Positions 31,026 to 42,698 are shown, counted from the stretch's first letter. The stretch is 64,000 nt of DNA from Phalacrocorax aristotelis (GCF_949628215.1 NW_027441371.1:186001-250000); one strand, 5' to 3'. Made by a program: numbers and translations. Notes: a model not told the origin generated them from the sequence alone.

Positions 31026-31094
31026 ATATTTTCTGCCCGGTGGTGAAGCCTATCGCTTTGGATAACAAAGGGCAGGAGAGCAATAAAGAAAAAG
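31026..31094 (+). other. Predicted exon 31,026-31,094, unit 1
   Basis: The acceptor GTAAATCTAGGCAG ends at 31,025 and the donor AAAG|GTGATT begins at 31,095 (69 nt). One frame is open here and well beyond, with a hydrophobic stretch at about 31,170-31,290. It has no ATG at its start, and most differences between units change the residue, so I treat it as non-coding. Confidence 0.3.
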
Positions 31095-31339
31095 GTGATT
31101 CGTCTGCTGCAGCTCCTTGGAAACGATTCGTTCCTTATTTTCTGCCGTTGGGGAGGTGTTGTGCTTTCCAGATAATGCAGCCTCTCCTGTGCCTGTCCAC
31201 GCCGTGCATTTTTGTCCTGCCCTTGCTTGAAAAGGCTCTCCTTGCCTTCTTCCTCTGTGCTGCAGTTGGCTTAATCTCTCGCTGCTGCTGCTGCTGGAAG
31301 AGGGATAAAGGGAGTGTTGTTGATCGGGTTGTTAAAAGC

Positions 31340-32470
31340 TTTTTCGCGGGCTGTAACGCGCGGGAAGGGGTGGGCGGGGGGGGGGCGACTCAGTACGGGG
31401 GAGGGGGAGGATCAGGCTGCGGGGAAAATGGGAAACCAACATCACCCTTCCCTCCTACGGCGCAGCCCGGCTGCACGGCTCCCCGGGGATGCCCCTGCCC
31501 CGCGGGTGTACCGTGTGTGCGCCCCCCGCGTGGGGCGGGGGGACACGACACACCCCCACACAGTCGGCGGCACTGGGGCAACCCCTGCCCCAGGGCTCCG
31601 CGCTCGTACCCGGCTCTCCCCGCTCCGGCACGGCACGGGGCTGGACGCACCGAGGAGACCCCGGGGCGGCTTCTCGCGGCTGGGCGAGAACAGGGCCTGG
31701 CCCCGAGCAGCCGAGCGGGCACCGCCGGTAGCTCGGAGGAGCGGGGCCGGCTCGGCTCGAGGCGTCAGAGCGAAAAGGGACGAGAACCGTCCCGGAGCGT
31801 TGGGGGGGCGGCGGATGGTCCGGTGGCCGGGTTCGGCTCCGTGCCGGGCCGTGGGGCAGCCGGAGCCGCGCCGGGGGGCAGGTGAGGAGCCGCGTGGCCG
31901 GGCGCGCTGTGGGTCGGCGGGTTTCGGCTGTGGGGTCTCCCGGTCCGCGGAGTCCCCGGGGGGGGGTTGCGGGCAGCAGTGGCCCCGGGCCGAGCGCTTT
32001 CGTGGGTCGGTGGTTGTGTTTTGGGGCCGAGCCCGTGCCCGGCCGTGGGGAAGTAGGGGCAGCCCCACCCGGCTCTCGGCTGCTCCTCGTCGGGGTCGGG
32101 CGGCGGCGACCCCGGCGGGGGCTCCTGCGGTGCCGGGCGGGTCCCCCCTTGCCCGCGAGGCAGGCAAGGACCCTGGCTGCTGCCGCCGCGGTTTGCTGGA
32201 GGCGGGCCGGGCCCGGCCCCCTGTGGGGTTGGGGTGCGGGCCCGGCGCTGCCGGGGAAACGCGGCCTGCGAGAGCAGGAAGAAAGCGCTGCCGGGCCGGC
32301 GCTGGGCTGCCCCGCCGGGGTGCGGGGCCGGGCCCGCGCAGTTCAGTTCCCAAGGCCTCCCCGACAGTGCGCGCGTGGGCCGTGGGGGTGCAGGGCTGTG
32401 GGGTGGCTGCGCTCTCCGCGCCCCTGAGCGTTGCCCGTGGGGACTGCGGAGGGGGCCGGGACGCAGCCAG
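31340..32470 (+). promoter_or_regulatory. CpG island D with candidate first exon, unit 1
   Basis: CpG-dense for about 1.1 kb. A donor GGGCAG|GTGAGG begins at 31,882, and the 150 bp before it look like a CpG-island first exon. It includes an ATG at 31,815 in strong context (GCGGATGG). The next clear + strand exon with an early position is 34,034-34,139 of the following unit, so this promoter is placed to drive transcription across the unit boundary. A (GCT)5 run lies just upstream at 31,281-31,295. Confidence 0.55.
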
Positions 32471-33983
32471 GCTCAGCTGGTTTGGTCCCTGAACGGGGAG
32501 AGCACAGCTCTTCTGTTCCTGGGCCTTGAGAGCAGGCTCCTGTGGCTGATGCCGGGGCCCTGAAACAGATCGAGTCGTGCGTTTTGAGGGCCTGAGCGAG
32601 GGGACTAAGTCGTGTGGTTTTGGGCTGAGGAGCAGAGGTCAAGTGCTGCATTTTTGGGACTTGAGAACAGGCTCAGCAGCTGGGCTTTTTGGCTCAGAAC
32701 CGGTCCCAAAGTGAGCTGGTTTGGGGGCCAAAAGCAGCAGCCGGTTTGGCTGCTTGTGCAGGCTGGGGGGTGGGGGCATTGGGGGCTGCAGGGGAAAGCA
32801 GGGGTTGGGCAGGGTACGAGGACCCTCCCCGGAGGTGGGGGTCCGGTCACATCGGACCCCGAAGTTCGGGAGGCCGGCATGCACCAGAGCGAACTCGCCA
32901 CCTGAGGCGGGTCTCTGGAGGAAGGGTGCTTTTTGGATCCAGCGCAGCGCACCCTCTTTGGGTCCAGCTCTTCTTTCTGCGCTGCTTAGAATAGTTATTA
33001 ACCAATTAATTAATCATACAAACTAAGTCACAACAGCTCTGTCGGCTCCATCGTGGTTCGGAGCTCTGAATCGGTTTCACTTGGTGTCTAACATGTTTTT
33101 TCCCCGAGGAGAGGCTAAGTTTCAAAGTTAATTAGTTTTCTCATAAGTGTGTCAGTCAATAAAATTGAGTTACGATTGTTAAAACCACAAAGGTGACAGG
33201 AGTCTCACGGATCTGGTCTATTTCTGAAAATGTATTCATCCCATGCAAATGTCATCGGGATACAGATCATCTGCACTTCATGCTCTGACAAGACAAGATG
33301 CTGAGACAGGGATGAGCTCCAAAAGGACTACTGAAAAGAAAAAAAACGCATTCCACAGTCATGGGGTTTTTTTGTTTGCGTTTGGGGGGGCGGGGTGGCT
33401 TTAACAAAAGAGTGCAGTGTTGGCCGGCAGCAGCCTGCAGAGCACTTTTGCTGCCTGATCTCTCCTTTTCTTCTCTTCCACTCCTCTTTCAGGGCTGTAA
33501 TTGTCATTTGGATAGTTTTAGAAGAGCAGTTAAGTTGCTCGCCTGTGTCAATGTGCTGGTAATACCAGGAAGGTGAATGCTTGAACCGGTCGGGCGGGTA
33601 GGAATGAATAACTTGGCTGCAGGTAGAACTTCTGAGGGAAGACCAGCAAAACCAGGAAGCAAATAGCAAGTTCCCAAAAAATGTGCGGGTGTCAAACACA
33701 TAAAAGTTTCATTGCCGAATGTTTTTGGGAATATGTTCCCAATGGCTATTTTTAGTAAACATAAATTTTCAGGAGATTCAGGGTTGTGCGTGGCAAAACA
33801 TGTCCCTCTGTTTTTGTGTCCTGCCGCACAAACGGCCGGCGGCAGGGCTCTTGTTCCCTGCTCTCGCTATTGCCACAGCAGGGCTGCGATATTTAGACCT
33901 AAGAGATGGGTTTAGGAATGGAAGGAGAGAACGCCTGTGTTCTGTAAGGGCTATGAATGCTGACCCTTTGTCTCCGTCTGCCG
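32471..33983 (+). other. Junction-side stretch with exon candidate, unit 1
   Basis: Mostly featureless. An exceptional pyrimidine tract and acceptor (TTCCACTCCTCTTTCAG, ending 33,492) are followed by donors CTG|GTAATA (33,559) or GAAG|GTGAAT (33,573). This makes 33,493-33,558 or 33,493-33,572 an exon candidate between island D and the unit-2 exon at 34,034. A G-rich run lies at about 33,384-33,397. The unit-2 equivalent is outside the window. Confidence 0.4.
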
Positions 33984-34033
33984 CTTTTCCTGTGCGGGTG
34001 ATGAAGCTGTTTTACTTTTCTCTGTTGTTCCAG

Positions 34034-34139
34034 GTCTAAATAGCTGCGAAGCTGTCGCCGCTGTGGGTGCGCAATTTGTGTTGCTGTGTTTCTGTGGAGT
34101 TCTAGCTACGGCTCGCTTCTAGTGTGGCCAAGCGTCAAG
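34034..34139 (+). other. Predicted exon, unit 2 counterpart of 51-156
   Basis: Identical to 51-156, with the same acceptor and donor. The candidate first exon ending at 31,881 (CpG island D of unit 1) lies 2.15 kb upstream, so a transcript joining the two would cross the unit junction at 33,983/33,984. Confidence 0.4.
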
Positions 34140-34320
34140 GTAGGGCTTTCAGCTTAAAGCTTCAGAAGCGCTGCGCGCCGAGATGAGTGTAGGTGAAACT
34201 GCTGTTGCGCCTGCAGCTGTGCTCGCAGGGATGCTGGGTGGCTCCGCATCAAACCAGCGAGGTGCGCGTGGACCTCCGTCGGGCTGCGCCCTGGGTGCGC
34301 GAGCGTGCGGTGTTTTTGCT

Positions 34321-34740
34321 GTTCCGGCTTGCACGTGCGAGGGCTTAACGTTTGATTTAATGCATTTCCTTTAACGGCAGGCTGTAGTTGGGCTCTAGAC
34401 GGTATTCCTACGTGGGCACAAGAGCTGTGGAATGGTTAAGCTGTTGCTGTGCCTCCAGGTGACTTGTTCAGTAACGCTGTTTTTCCAGGTGCAGATGGAT
34501 GAGTCGTGCAGGGCAACGGAGGAGGGCCCAGGGGAGCGCTGTAAGAAGGTGAGTCTGTGTAGTACTGGAGGGAAGATGTGACTGATGGCTATAGGGCTCC
34601 ATTATGGGTTTTACTCTTTTTTTTTTTTTTTTGTGATCCGAGGGTGCTAAGCGATGAGCCGAGCGTGATGTGGGCCCTGGAGGTGAGTCAGGCAAGGTGA
34701 CCGGTGCTTGGTGGGCTGGAGTAGGTGTTCTTTTTCAGGT
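34321..34740 (+). repeat. Exon cassette, copy 1 of 3, unit 2
   Basis: Unit-2 counterpart of 338-757. I see no differences. Confidence 0.85.
34489..34548 (+). other. Predicted 60-nt exon in cassette copy 1, unit 2
   Basis: Identical counterpart of 506-565, with both splice sites intact. Confidence 0.5.
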
Positions 34741-34742
34741 TA

Positions 34743-35463
34743 TTCAGGGTTTTTTCTCCTTCTCTTCACTTTCCCATCCCAATTTGGGGCCGATTCCCTC
34801 AAACGGGGACTTCCCCCTGTGGGGCTGCTTATGCAGCCTGGGAGCTGCTGCCTGGGCACAAAAATACCTCAAACCCCTTACTCTGGGTCTGCAATGGGGG
34901 GTGAAAAAACAGAAAGAATTCTGGTGGAAAGAAAACAACTTGGGGCTTCTGGGAAAGCCAACTCCAGCTGGATTTGTGCAGCTGGAAAGGAAAAAAAGGG
35001 TGGTGGTGGGGAAGGAACAACCACCTAAAAGCACCCACCAACCATTCTCATGCACAAAACCGAAAGTGAAAATGACCATTTTTTGTAGGGTAAAAGCACA
35101 AAAAGTCCCCACAGAACTCAGTAGTTTGGAAAAGCAACCCCAATTATTACATTATGTAAAGAAGGCGGGGAAAAAAAGAAAACCAAAACAAAACCCTATC
35201 ACAACCCTGATGCCACATGCCTACCAGCAGTTCCTGGGGCTTATTCTGCGGGGGTGGGGAACCCAACCTTGTTCCCCAGGTTTGCTGTGCTGCTTCTCCT
35301 CCCTCGGGCATGCGGGGGGCAGTGGCATGGACAGTAGCAAGCACCAGACGTTTTTAAGCGGTCGAGAGGAAAGGACAAATGCTCGAGACGCTTTGCTGTT
35401 TGGTGCAGAGGCAATGAATGGTGCTGCTGGGGCTGCGAGGGGGAAAGGTGCAGAGGAATAGAA
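34743..35463. repeat. Internal duplicate block, first copy, unit 2
   Basis: Identical counterpart of 760-1,480. Confidence 0.85.
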
Positions 35464-35529
35464 GCTCTGTGGATGCAGCCAAGTTATGGTTTCTGGATGG
35501 TATTAATCGAGAAGAGTAATTCAGATAAT

Positions 35530-35590
35530 GCTGCTGCCCAGCGACCAGAATTGGGTACTGAGCCCGGGAGCCGCGCACGCGCGGTGGCGT
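35530..35590. repeat. Single NRF1-type monomer, unit 2
   Basis: Identical counterpart of 1,547-1,607, with the NRF1-type core at 35,572-35,583. Confidence 0.7.
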
Positions 35591-35619
35591 CCCTGTGATC
35601 CCCATTGCTCTCTCCGCAG

Positions 35620-35683
35620 GTAACAGCCCTGCGATGCTGCGGTGCCTGCGAGGTGATGCCGCCGTGCTCGTTGCTGCTTCCTG
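35620..35683 (+). other. Predicted exon, unit 2 counterpart of 1,637-1,700
   Basis: Identical counterpart with the same acceptor and donor. Confidence 0.45.
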
Positions 35684-35986
35684 GTAAGGAAAGGCCTCCT
35701 CCGCTCCTGCTGCAGCGTGGTGGTGTGTCGGACACGATTCCCTGTGTCGGGTGAGGCCTAGGGCTGCCGGCGAGGTGAGCGAGCGCCTTTGGTGGGTGCA
35801 GGGGTGTCTCCTTGTGTGCCTGCACTACTGGGGCTGGTGGGATGGGAAGCTTCAAACGACCCGCCGAGGCAGGCTTCTGGTATGCTAAAGGCGAGTGGGT
35901 GAGGGCAGCCCTAGGAGTTACTCGGGAGCTGATAGAAGGGAAGAGGGAAAGGAGGAGGAGGATGATGACCTTTTCCCCCTGCCCAG

Positions 35987-36118
35987 GGTGCAGAAGATGG
36001 CCGACTCTCCAGCTCACCAGAGCTCCCCCTCAGCCTCCCCTGGCCCCCCTTGCCCAGTGCGCCTGCTCCCAGCTCCAGCACGAGCGAGCTAGGCTACGTG
36101 CCGAGGAAGCCTCATCTC
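35987..36118 (+). other. Predicted exon, unit 2 counterpart of 2,004-2,135
   Basis: Identical counterpart; the small ATG frame is also retained. Confidence 0.4.
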
Positions 36119-36153
36119 GTAAGAGCTGTAAGACACCCATGTGTTCTCTTCAG

Positions 36154-36263
36154 GTGGAGGACGGCCTAGAGTCTGGAGCTGCAGAAGAGGCAGGGAGGAG
36201 AGAAGGGGAAAGAAGCATGTGAACGGCTAAATTGTGCCAGCAGCGCTGAGAGCGAGAGTCGCG
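36154..36263 (+). other. Predicted 110-nt exon copy a, unit 2
   Basis: Identical counterpart of 2,171-2,280. Confidence 0.55.
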
Positions 36264-36272
36264 GTGAGTCCT

Positions 36273-38883
36273 GGGCCAGTGGGGCCCCGTTGCCTCTCTT
36301 GTGCGTCCTGGGCCCTCCCTGTCTCTCCCCCGGCCCCCTCTCTTTCCTTACCTGCTGCAAAATTTTATTTTTTCTTTTGGGCCCCCCCCGCACCTTCTTT
36401 CTCCATCTCGCTCTGAGTGGCTCCCTGCCTCCCCGTCTTTTTCAGTCCTCCCTCTCTCTGTCCTGTAGCCTGTGGCTCCTTTTTCTATCTCCGCCTCTCT
36501 CTGCCTGGCTCTGGCTCCGTTTTTTTATTCCTCCTGCTCTGTCCTGTAGCCTGTCGGTATTTTGTCTTTCTCTGGCCCTCTTGGTCTGACTCCCTGTGTT
36601 ACCGAAAAACGCGGTAAAATCGGAAACGACTCCTCAACGCCAATTTAGTATTAAAGAGCAGGCATTCTTTATTCACGGCGCCGGATGCACGGGGGATCGC
36701 TCCTGCTGGCGTGCGTACCTCACACACCTTTCCCGTACAATTTGTAGATCAAAATTTTACGTATTCATATATATTCATTATTGCCCTGTCTGCTGATCGG
36801 TACAAACTTGCTCGTTCCGTATGTAAATCGCTGCGCAGGCTCGGTTGTCCTCTTCCGTTGTTCTCTTCTGAGTAGGTGGTATTACTTGGGTCGGTGGTGG
36901 TCTGTGAGTCGGTGGTCGTGATCTCCCCCTGCCGGAATTACCTTTTTACCTTCTTGGCTAGTTTTCTCAGTCCGCTCCACGAAACCGCGTTTTGTCATCC
37001 TTTTCTGACAGAAGCACGTTGTCTGTTGTTCTGCTGACGTTAACGATCGCCTAGTGACTAAAATGCAGATCAACAGGTGCGCTGATTCGTATGCTCCACG
37101 TTCCCGTAATGGAACACCGTCTCTGGTTGGTTGATTTCATCGCTTTGGTTACACCTGTTCGTGTTGTTCAGTTTCTTCTTTTTTGGCTTTGTTTGATTCT
37201 CTCTGTGATTCTGTTTTTCTCTGCCTCGCTTTTCCCAGCTCCCCGTCCCTCACTTGGAATGCCCGTTATCCTTCAGCAGCTCACTCTCCCTTGGTTGCCA
37301 TCCCCGTTTCTGAATTCCTCCTGCTTTGCCACGTAGCCCGTGGCTTTTTTCTTAATCTCTCTGTCTGCCTCAACGCTCCCGCCGCGCTTTTTAATTCGTC
37401 TGCTCTGTACCCTGCTACTGTTCTTGCCTTTCTGAGTTCTTCTCTGTCCAGCTCCCTTTCCCTGTTCATGAATTCGTGTTCTTCCTGCACCCGCCGCTGT
37501 TCCCTGTGATCTCCGTCTCTCTCTGTCCAGCTCCCTGTCCCTAGGTTTTAATTCCTGCCTCTGCCCGCTGTAGCCCGTCTAGATTTTTCTCTCGGCCTCT
37601 CTCTCTGTCCGGCTCCCTCTCTCTGTGTTCTAATTCCACGTTCTCTGTCACGTAGACCCGTGCTATTTGTTTGTCCTCATCTCTCTCTGTCCAGCTCCTT
37701 GCTGCTATGTTTTATTTCTTCCCTCTCTCTCTGTCTTTGTAGCCCATTGCTGTTGTTGTGTTTTTGGTTTTTGTTTTTTTTTCCCACTTGTTTCTTCGTT
37801 TGTCTCTGTCTGCCTCCCAGTGCCTGATCTTTAATTCCTCCTTCCCTGTTGGGCCGCTGTTCCTTTTTTCCATTCTACGTTGTGTTCTCTTTGGTCTCCT
37901 GTTCTTATTCATCGGTTCCCTCCTCGCCGCCCTGTGGCTTGTCCCCATTTTAGTGTTGCCTCTCTTTCCCTCTCTCTGGCTTCTTGCCCCTGTTTTTAAA
38001 ATTCCTCCCTCTCTTCTCTCTTCCCTGTTGGCCGTGTGATCTTCAGCCTTTCTCCACCTCTTTCTGCCCAGCTCTCTGTGTCTATCCATTAATTCTTCCC
38101 TCTCTGCCCTGTAGCCTGTAGCTTTTGTCCTTTCTCCATCTTGCTGTCTCTGGCTTCCCCGTGACCCTCTTTTAGAATTGTTTCTCTCTTCTTTCTGTAC
38201 GCATTGCGATTCCTTTTGCTCCCCATCTCCCTTTGTTTTGGGTGTTGTTTTGTTGTTGTTTTTCTGGCTCCCTGTCCCTAATTCTTAATTCTCTGCCTTC
38301 TCGTGCTCTGTACCACGTAGCCCCGTGGTTTGTTTTGTGGTGTTCCCTCCCCGGCCCCTTCCCTCCGTCGTTGGCTGTCTCGGCTCCCTGTCCCTGTGGC
38401 TTCATTCTTCCCTTTCTGCCCTGTTCTTGTCGCTTATCTTGTCTTTCTCCATCGCGCTCGGTCCAGCTTCCTGCCCCTATTCTTCTTTCCTCCCTCGCTG
38501 TCGTGCTGCCTGCCCCAGGTTCTTTGTGCGTCTCCAGCCTGCTCCTCTTCCTTCTTTGTTGGTCTGTGTCCTGCTCTTCCCTCTTTCTGCTGCCTCTCTT
38601 CCCCTCTCTCTGCTGCTTTTATCTCCACCTCCGTCAGGCTCCCTGTCCTTCTCTGGCCGTCCTGTTCCCTGCCTCGTGCCTTCTCACTACACGCACACAC
38701 GTCCCCCCCGCCCCGTCCAGCCGGATGCCGCTCTTCTCTTCTCTCTTCCTACTGTCCCGTGCCCTGCTCCTCACCTTTGGTGGCCTCCCCCTCTGCCCAG
38801 CAGCCCGTCGCTCCAGGAGCCAGGCGACGGACGGTCCGTTCCCTGCCAAACCGGGACAAGCGCGTGCCGTGGCTTAGCCCCAG
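36273..38883. repeat. Degenerate pyrimidine-rich tandem array, unit 2
   Basis: Counterpart of 2,290-4,900, identical as far as I can see and interrupted by the same LTR. Confidence 0.8.
36597..37153 (-). mobile_element. Solo LTR, antisense, unit 2
   Basis: Same insertion at the same internal position, with the same ends and CCTG flanks. The insertion therefore predates amplification of the macrosatellite unit. Confidence 0.65.
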
Positions 38884-39412
38884 CTGGCTATTCTGCACCA
38901 GGGAGCTGCTTGCTCGCTCCACCCTCAGTGGGCTGGGGGAGAGAGCTGGAAGGGTAAGAGTGAGAAAAATCATGGGTTGAGATCAAGGCTGTTTAATAGG
39001 TAAAGCAAAAGCTGTGCGTGGAAGCAAAGCAAGGAATTAATTCGCTCCTCCTTTTCGGCGGGCAGGTGTTGAGCCACCTCTGGGAAAGCAGGGCTCTGTC
39101 ATGTGTAACGGTTACTTAGGGAGAGAAATGCCGTAGCCCCTGCCCTCCCTCCCCCCCCCCCCCCCCCCCCCAAGGACTCCCCCTTCTTCCCCCAGCTGCG
39201 TGTGCTGAGCATGATGTCAAATGGTATGGAATATCCCTTTGGTCAGTTAGCTGGGAAAGCTTTCCCAGCTGTGTCCTCTCCCAGCCTACTTGCTGGTGGG
39301 GCACTGAGAGAACCAGAAGAGGCCCTGACTGTGGAAGCAGTGCTCAGCAAGAACCAAAACATCTCTACATTATTAACGGTGTTTTGAGCATAAATCCAAA
39401 ACGTATCCCTTC
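38884..39412. other. Spacer with C21 homopolymer, unit 2
   Basis: Counterpart of 4,901-5,429, with the C21 run at 39,151-39,171. Confidence 0.7.
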
Positions 39413-40459
39413 CTAGCTACTGTGGAGAAAATGAGCACTATCGCAGCCAACACCAGCTCCGTGCGGCTGCGGCAACGGTGGCCGAGGTGGCCTTGGGGCA
39501 GGGGGGGAGCGTTGGGGACCCTGACCCACGAATGGCTCCTGGGACTTGTTACGTGCGCGCCTGCACAAACACCTGCCCTCTCCTTTGCCCTCAGGGCTGC
39601 GTTTGCGCTGCCTTTGCGTGGGGCAAGGGGCTGTGATGGAGCCCAGGGGAGGAGGTGGTGCACTGTGGGGGTGAGGGGAGGGGGCCCCCCGTTGCTGCTG
39701 CGCCTCAGCTGATGGCGGGGTCTGGATGGAGGAGCCCCAGGTGCGGGCGGTGGGGCTGACGGTGCCGGCTCCTCCCTGGAAAAGGGGTGGTGCCCGGCTC
39801 CGGGGGGCCAGTGTGAGCCGAGGGCGGAGCGGAGCTGTGGCCGAGCGTCAGCGGGCTGCGACTGTAGCGAGGGAGGAGGTGAGCGGGGGCTGGGTGGTGG
39901 AGCGCTGCGTCCCGGGTCAAGCCCTGAGGAGGGCTGCGGCGGGGCAGCGCCGGGCCGGAGCCGGAGCGGGCGGTGGGGAGAGCGAGGCTGTGCTGAGGGC
40001 TCGGTGGGGCTTCCGGGTGCATCGGCGGCCGGGACGGTGGCCCGCAGGGTCCGAGAGCGGGGAGGGCGGGCTGGCGGCGTGCCGGGAGCTGTGGTGGTGC
40101 GCCTGCCGGGTGGCCGGGCGGCCGTGTTGTGGCGCAGAGCGTGCCGGGAGGTGTAGTCCTTGCGGCGCGCGGCTGCCGGGCGGCCGTGTTGTGGCGCAGA
40201 GCGTGCCGGGAGGTGTAGTCCTTGCGGCGCGCGGCTGCCGGGCGGCCGTGTTGTGGCGCAGAGCATGCCGGGAGGTGTAGTCCAGGCGCAGTGGCTGCCG
40301 GCCCTGTCACGTGGTTCGCCGGGGCGTGGCGGGAGGCGCGGTCTTCCGGCGCTCGGGTGCCGGGCGGCCGTGGCGCGTACGGTAGGCGCGGTGTATTTTT
40401 GGGGTTGGATTCGTGTTGATTTCTGGGGGCTTCCAGGTGCGGCCGCTCCCCGAGAAGCG
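39413..40459 (+). promoter_or_regulatory. CpG island A, unit 2
   Basis: Identical counterpart of 5,430-6,476. The donor follows 40,459 and the E-box is at 40,308-40,313. Confidence 0.5.
40103..40283. repeat. Three 62-bp ZNF143-type repeats, unit 2
   Basis: Identical counterpart; motifs at 40,145-40,157, 40,207-40,219 and 40,269-40,281. Confidence 0.85.
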
Positions 40460-40840
40460 GTGAGTTCCCCGGGAGCTGACAGAAGGGAAGAGGGAAAGGA
40501 GGAGGACCTTTTCCCCCTGCCCAGGGCGCAGATGATGGCCGCCTCCCCGGCTCGCCGGAGCTCCCGCTCAGCCTCCCCTGGCCCCCCCTTGCCCCGTGCG
40601 CCTGCCCCCAGCCCCGGCACCTCCCCTGAAGCGTGCCGCGTAGCCCTTGGCCGCCCCCAGGCCCTGTCGTGAAGGCAGCGAGCCGGCCCTCAAGCGCACT
40701 GGATTCCCCCTCGGCGCAGGGGCCCGTAGCAGTAGCGCGGGGAAGGGGCGGTGTGTCCGGAAGCCCCTGCGCAAGGAGGGGCTTTGGTCAGGGTCGATCG
40801 ACGGTAATGACGGTCGCTGTTTCTTCTTTCCCTCTCCCAG

Positions 40841-41032
40841 AGACCGTGCTGAGGACGTGGTTGTCTGTCCTTCCCCCAGGGACGCCGTCGACTGCGGCCG
40901 TCTCAGGCTTGCGTGGCTTCTCTCTGCCCGGCTTTGCCATCCTCGCGGCGCCGGGGCGAAAAGGGACACACAGAGCCCTTCCCGGCTGTGGACAGGAGCT
41001 GCCTCGGCTGAAGCTGGAGACACCAACGAAAG
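40841..41032 (+). other. Predicted exon, unit 2 counterpart of 6,858-7,049
   Basis: Identical counterpart. Confidence 0.45.
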
Positions 41033-41291
41033 GTAAAGCAGAAGAAACTGAAGGCGCTCTGGCTGCCAGCTGCCTTCCTGCTGCAGGCAAGAGAGAGCCT
41101 GTCCCTGCAGGTGAGGGAGGAAGGATCCCCCTTCATAGCCCGCAGCGGGCCAGGCCACCAACGTGCACCGCAGGGTCCGTACGCGGTAACCCGGAGTTGG
41201 GTACGGGCGTGTAGTGCACGAGCGAGCTAGGCTACGTGCCGAGGAAGCCTCATCTCGTAAGAGCGGTAAGACACCCCCGTATCCTCTTTAG

Positions 41292-41401
41292 GTGGAGGTC
41301 GGCCTAGAGTCTGGAGCTGCAGAAGAGGCAGGGAGGAGAGGAGGGGAAAGAAGCATGTGAACGGCTAAATTGTGCCAGCAGCGCTGAGAGCGAGAGTCGC
41401 G
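41292..41401 (+). other. Predicted 110-nt exon copy b, unit 2
   Basis: Identical counterpart of 7,309-7,418. Confidence 0.5.
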
Positions 41402-41922
41402 GTGAGTCCTGGGCCAGTGGGGCCCCGTTGCCTCTCTTGTGCGTCCTGGGCCCTCCCTGTCTCTCCCCCGGCCCCGTCTCTTTCCTTACCTGCTGCAAAA
41501 TTTTTTTTTGTTTGTTTTTTTTTTTTTTTTTTTTGCGCCCCCCCGCACCTTCTTTCTCCATCTCGCTCTGAGTGGCTCCCTGCCTCCCTGTCTTTTCAGT
41601 CCTCCCTCTCTCTGTCCTGTAGCCTGTGGCTACTTTTCTCTGCCTCTCTCTGCCTGCACTGGATTCCCCCTCGGCGCAGGGGCCCGTAGCAGTAGCGCGG
41701 GGAAGGAGCAGTGTGTCCAGAAGCCCCTGTGGAAGGAGGCTTTGGTCAGGGTTGATCTGCGGTAATAACGGTTGCTGTTTCCTCTTTCCCTCTCCCAGAG
41801 GCTGTGCTCAGGATGGGGTTGTCTGTCCTTCCTGTTCGTCTCTTCCTCTCTCTATTCCTTTGCGCTGGTCCCTCTCCCTATTGTTTATTGTTTTGCTTCT
41901 CTGAACCTTTTTTTATTCCCAG

Positions 41923-42031
41923 CGTTTTCCCGTGACAGGAGCAGCAAAGAAGGGAGCGGAGCATCGGGGTATCCATGGAGAGAGCGTTGGGCGTTCTCCT
42001 GTCTTTGTGGGGCTGACCCTGAGGAAGTGTG
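41923..42031 (+). other. Predicted exon, unit 2 counterpart of 7,940-8,048
   Basis: Identical counterpart. Confidence 0.35.
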
Positions 42032-42490
42032 GTACGTGGGTCGGTAGCATGAATATATATATTTTGTGGGTGCACAAACCCGTTTCAGAGTGTCAGAGGG
42101 TAAGGGTTTTGTTCTGTTCAGTGTAAACATTGTTCTGTTTGGTGAATTTGTCGAAGATGAGAGTTCAGTGGGGGAGGAAGTCAGCTCTCTGGCTGGTTTG
42201 AGGGTAAGGTGGGCTGTACGTGTTTGTCGGTCATCTCTCACCTGCCAGATGTTTTGAACTAGTTGTATCTGGTTTTCGTAGGGAGTCACGAAGGGGTTTG
42301 GGGCTCCCCAGTGGCGGGTGCTGTGGCCAAAAGAGAAAGCAGGGTCACAGAGTGCTTCATTTACGGGGCTGGCCTCGGCCATCTACTGCACAAACTTCTG
42401 GTATGTAGCAATCGGGACTCGATTTCCTGAAGGAGGAGAGGATGATGGAGCTCGTTATAAGAGCATAATCGTTTTGTCTTCTTTTGGCAG

Positions 42491-42698
42491 TACGGGCACC
42501 CGAGGACCAGCTTGCTTTTGAGGAACGGCACGAGGATGTTGGTGTCGACGCTCAGCAGAGGAAGGAAGCTTCTTTTGGAGGCCAAGAAGATGAAGTAGAC
42601 TGCTTATTTGTTGTGTTTGATTTTCATTGCGGGGATGGGGAGGGGTGGAACATGCAAAACGCGGTCCTGGGCAGGGGAGGTTTCTGATGTGGGAGGCC
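42491..42698 (+). other. Weak exon candidate, unit 2
   Basis: Identical counterpart of 8,508-8,715. Confidence 0.25.

Larger units (their letters stand above)
1..33983. repeat. Macrosatellite unit 1 (33,983 bp)
   Basis: The sequence from base 1 recurs from base 33,984 in direct orientation, so this is one full period of a tandem repeat entered at an arbitrary phase. Landmarks shift by 33,983 bp up to about 17.0 kb, by 33,981 to about 19.3 kb, by about 32,475 after the NRF1-site array, and by about 31,481 after the G-rich minisatellite. The unit holds four CpG islands, two internal tandem arrays, an LTR and many splice-flanked segments, but no recognisable protein gene. Both window ends lie within the array, so the copy number is unknown but at least two. 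An assembly artefact is unlikely because the two copies differ by substitutions and by array lengths. Confidence 0.97.
40467..41813. repeat. Mosaic of duplicated exon blocks, unit 2
   Basis: Identical counterpart of 6,484-7,830, with the mosaic junction at 41,655/41,656. Confidence 0.85.

Noticed and set aside
31040..31885. 281-codon frame with a hydrophobic stretch (unit 2: 62,521-63,975)
   Set aside because: It starts at GTG rather than ATG. The unit differences in its first 100 codons mostly change residues, and the two units have different frame lengths, so no constraint is visible.
1..33983. Ribosomal DNA repeat unit
   Set aside because: The ~34-kb period and GC-rich spacer-like arrays suggested rDNA, but no conserved 18S, 5.8S or 28S segments are present anywhere in the unit.
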